64,000 nucleotides of DNA. It comes from Nocardia flavorosea (lineage in GTDB: Bacteria; Actinomycetota; Actinomycetes; Mycobacteriales; Mycobacteriaceae). The notes under the pieces are model-generated. The model saw only the letters and a list, made by a program, of their open reading frames with translations, had not been told where the DNA came from and made no database searches. The first letter of the stretch is position 1, and each line of letters starts with the position of its first letter. Positions 63,045 to 64,000 of this stretch are shown here, one piece after another. The stretch is taken from positions 1,302,001 through 1,366,000 of the forward strand of contig NZ_JADLQL010000001.1 in assembly GCF_015477805.1 (NCBI RefSeq). Reading direction: 5' to 3'. Position numbers and translations under genes: made by a program.

Positions 63045-64000
63045 CAGGCTCCCTTCATCAGACCGGCGAACCGGTCGAACAAGTACGCGGCGTCATGGGG
63101 CCCGGCAGCCGCTTCCGGGTGGTATTGCACGGAGAAGGCGCGGCCGTCGACCAGGCGCACCCCTTCCACCGTGCCGTCGTTGGCGCAGACGTGGCTGACC
63201 TCGGCCTTGCCGAACGGGGTGTCGAACTGTTCGCCGCGTTCACCTTCCAGCGCGAACCCGTGGTTCTGCGCGGTGATCGAGACACGGCCGGTCTCGTGCT
63301 CGACGACCGGGATATTGATCCCCCGGTGCCCGAACTTCATCTTGTAGGTGCCCCGGCCGAGTGCGCGGCCCAGGATCTGGTTGCCGAAGCAGATTCCGAA
63401 CAGCGGCAGTCCCTTGTCCAGGATTCCCTGGGTGAGGGCGACCGCGGTATCGGCGGTGGCCGGATCGCCGGGGCCGTTGGACAGGAACGCGCCGTCCGGT
63501 TTCAGCTCCAGGATCTTGTCCAGGCTCGTCGAAGACGGCACCACATGCACTCGCATACCGCGTTGCGCGAACATCCGCGGAGTGTTGGATTTGATGCCGA
63601 GGTCCACCGCGACCACCGTGAACCGGGGCTCGCCCGCGGGTTCGACGGTGTAGATCTCGTCGGTGCTGACCTCACCGGCCAAGTCGGCGCCGAGCATCGA
63701 TGGCTGCCCGGTGACCCGGGCGAGCAGTTCCGCGGGTTCGGCGAGCGCGGGCCCGGAGAAGATCCCGGCCTTCATCGAGCCGCGGCTGCGCAGATGCCGC
63801 ACCACCGCGCGGGTGTCGATCCCGGCGATCCCGACGATGTTCTGCTGTTCCAGCTGCTCCGGCAGCGAACCGGTGGCCCGCCAGTTCGAGACCCGCCGGG
63901 CGGGATCGCGGACGGCATATCCCGCGACCCAGATCTGCTGCGATTCGTCGTCCTCGTCGTTCCAGCCGGTGTTGCCGATCTGCGGGGCCGTGGCGACCAC
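63044..64000 (-). CDS. carA: Carbamoyl-phosphate synthase small chain, N-terminus outside window
   Basis: The visible 318 residues contain the end of the N-terminal domain and the complete class I glutamine amidotransferase domain that supplies ammonia to Car[30 protein letters not shown], catalytic Cys in [21 protein letters not shown], and His-Glu in [11 protein letters not shown]. About 60-70 N-terminal residues lie beyond 64000, so the Met at the edge is not the true start. It overlaps carB by one base. Confidence 0.93.

Overview
The window is high-GC DNA packed with genes, and it looks like the chromosome of a mycolate-type actinomycete. Nocardia or a close relative (Rhodococcus, Mycobacterium) is the best guess. 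This rests on recognisable gene families (WhiA, mIHF, UsfX/SigF, OpcA) and on gene order. Read from right to left, the core genes follow the order I recall for Mycobacterium tuberculosis Rv1383 to Rv1451: carA-carB-pyrF, mihF-gmk-rpoZ-coaBC-metK-priA, def-fmt-rsmB, rpe, ribE-ribBA-ribH-PH protein, uvrC-rapZ-yvcK-whiA, gap-pgk-tpiA, secG, pgl-opcA-zwf-tal-tkt, ctaB. No rRNA, tRNA, CRISPR array or intact transposon was seen.

Layout. 1-7383: ctaB (cut by the left edge) diverges from a tight tkt-tal-zwf-opcA-pgl operon that covers both branches of the pentose phosphate pathway. 7478-16901: accessory genes, namely a fused alpha/beta E1 dehydrogenase, an APH-type kinase, an M19 dipeptidase, a 3' remnant of an APC permease, a TetR/methyltransferase divergent pair with a compact operator-promoter, a HAD hydrolase, and an epoxide-hydrolase-like/SDR divergent pair. 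16905-21850: secG, then an insert of an MFS transporter, a wrecked MFS gene, a META lipoprotein, small secreted and membrane proteins and an AraC regulator. 21862-24897: gap-pgk-tpiA glycolytic operon ending in a strong terminator. 25180-25788: a GNAT gene, followed by 0.8 kb with no recognisable gene. 26608-31795: uvrC-rapZ-yvcK-whiA. 32224-34879: gamma-glutamyltransferase, a guanidine-III riboswitch with its guanidinium exporter, and a frameshifted DUF1330 remnant. 35001-37950: riboflavin genes without ribD. 38602-44622: an unknown protein, rpe, an rsbW-sigF pair, a molybdopterin oxidoreductase and a YjbR-like protein. 44689-48532: def-fmt-rsmB translation genes. 48683-50431: a secreted lipase-like protein and a PadR regulator. 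51046-58037: priA, metK, coaBC, rpoZ, gmk, mihF. 58856-64000: pyrF, carB, carA (carA is cut by the right edge).

The housekeeping blocks are ordinary. The most interesting signals are regulatory or architectural: the guanidine-III riboswitch/Gdx unit, a leaderless TetR-controlled promoter whose spacer and start codon each carry a palindrome, large low-complexity additions in RsmB (about 350 residues) and PriA (about 255 residues), a DnaA-box-like site inside an inverted repeat upstream of mihF, and three gene remnants at synteny breakpoints. I found no convincing wholly new multi-gene system.
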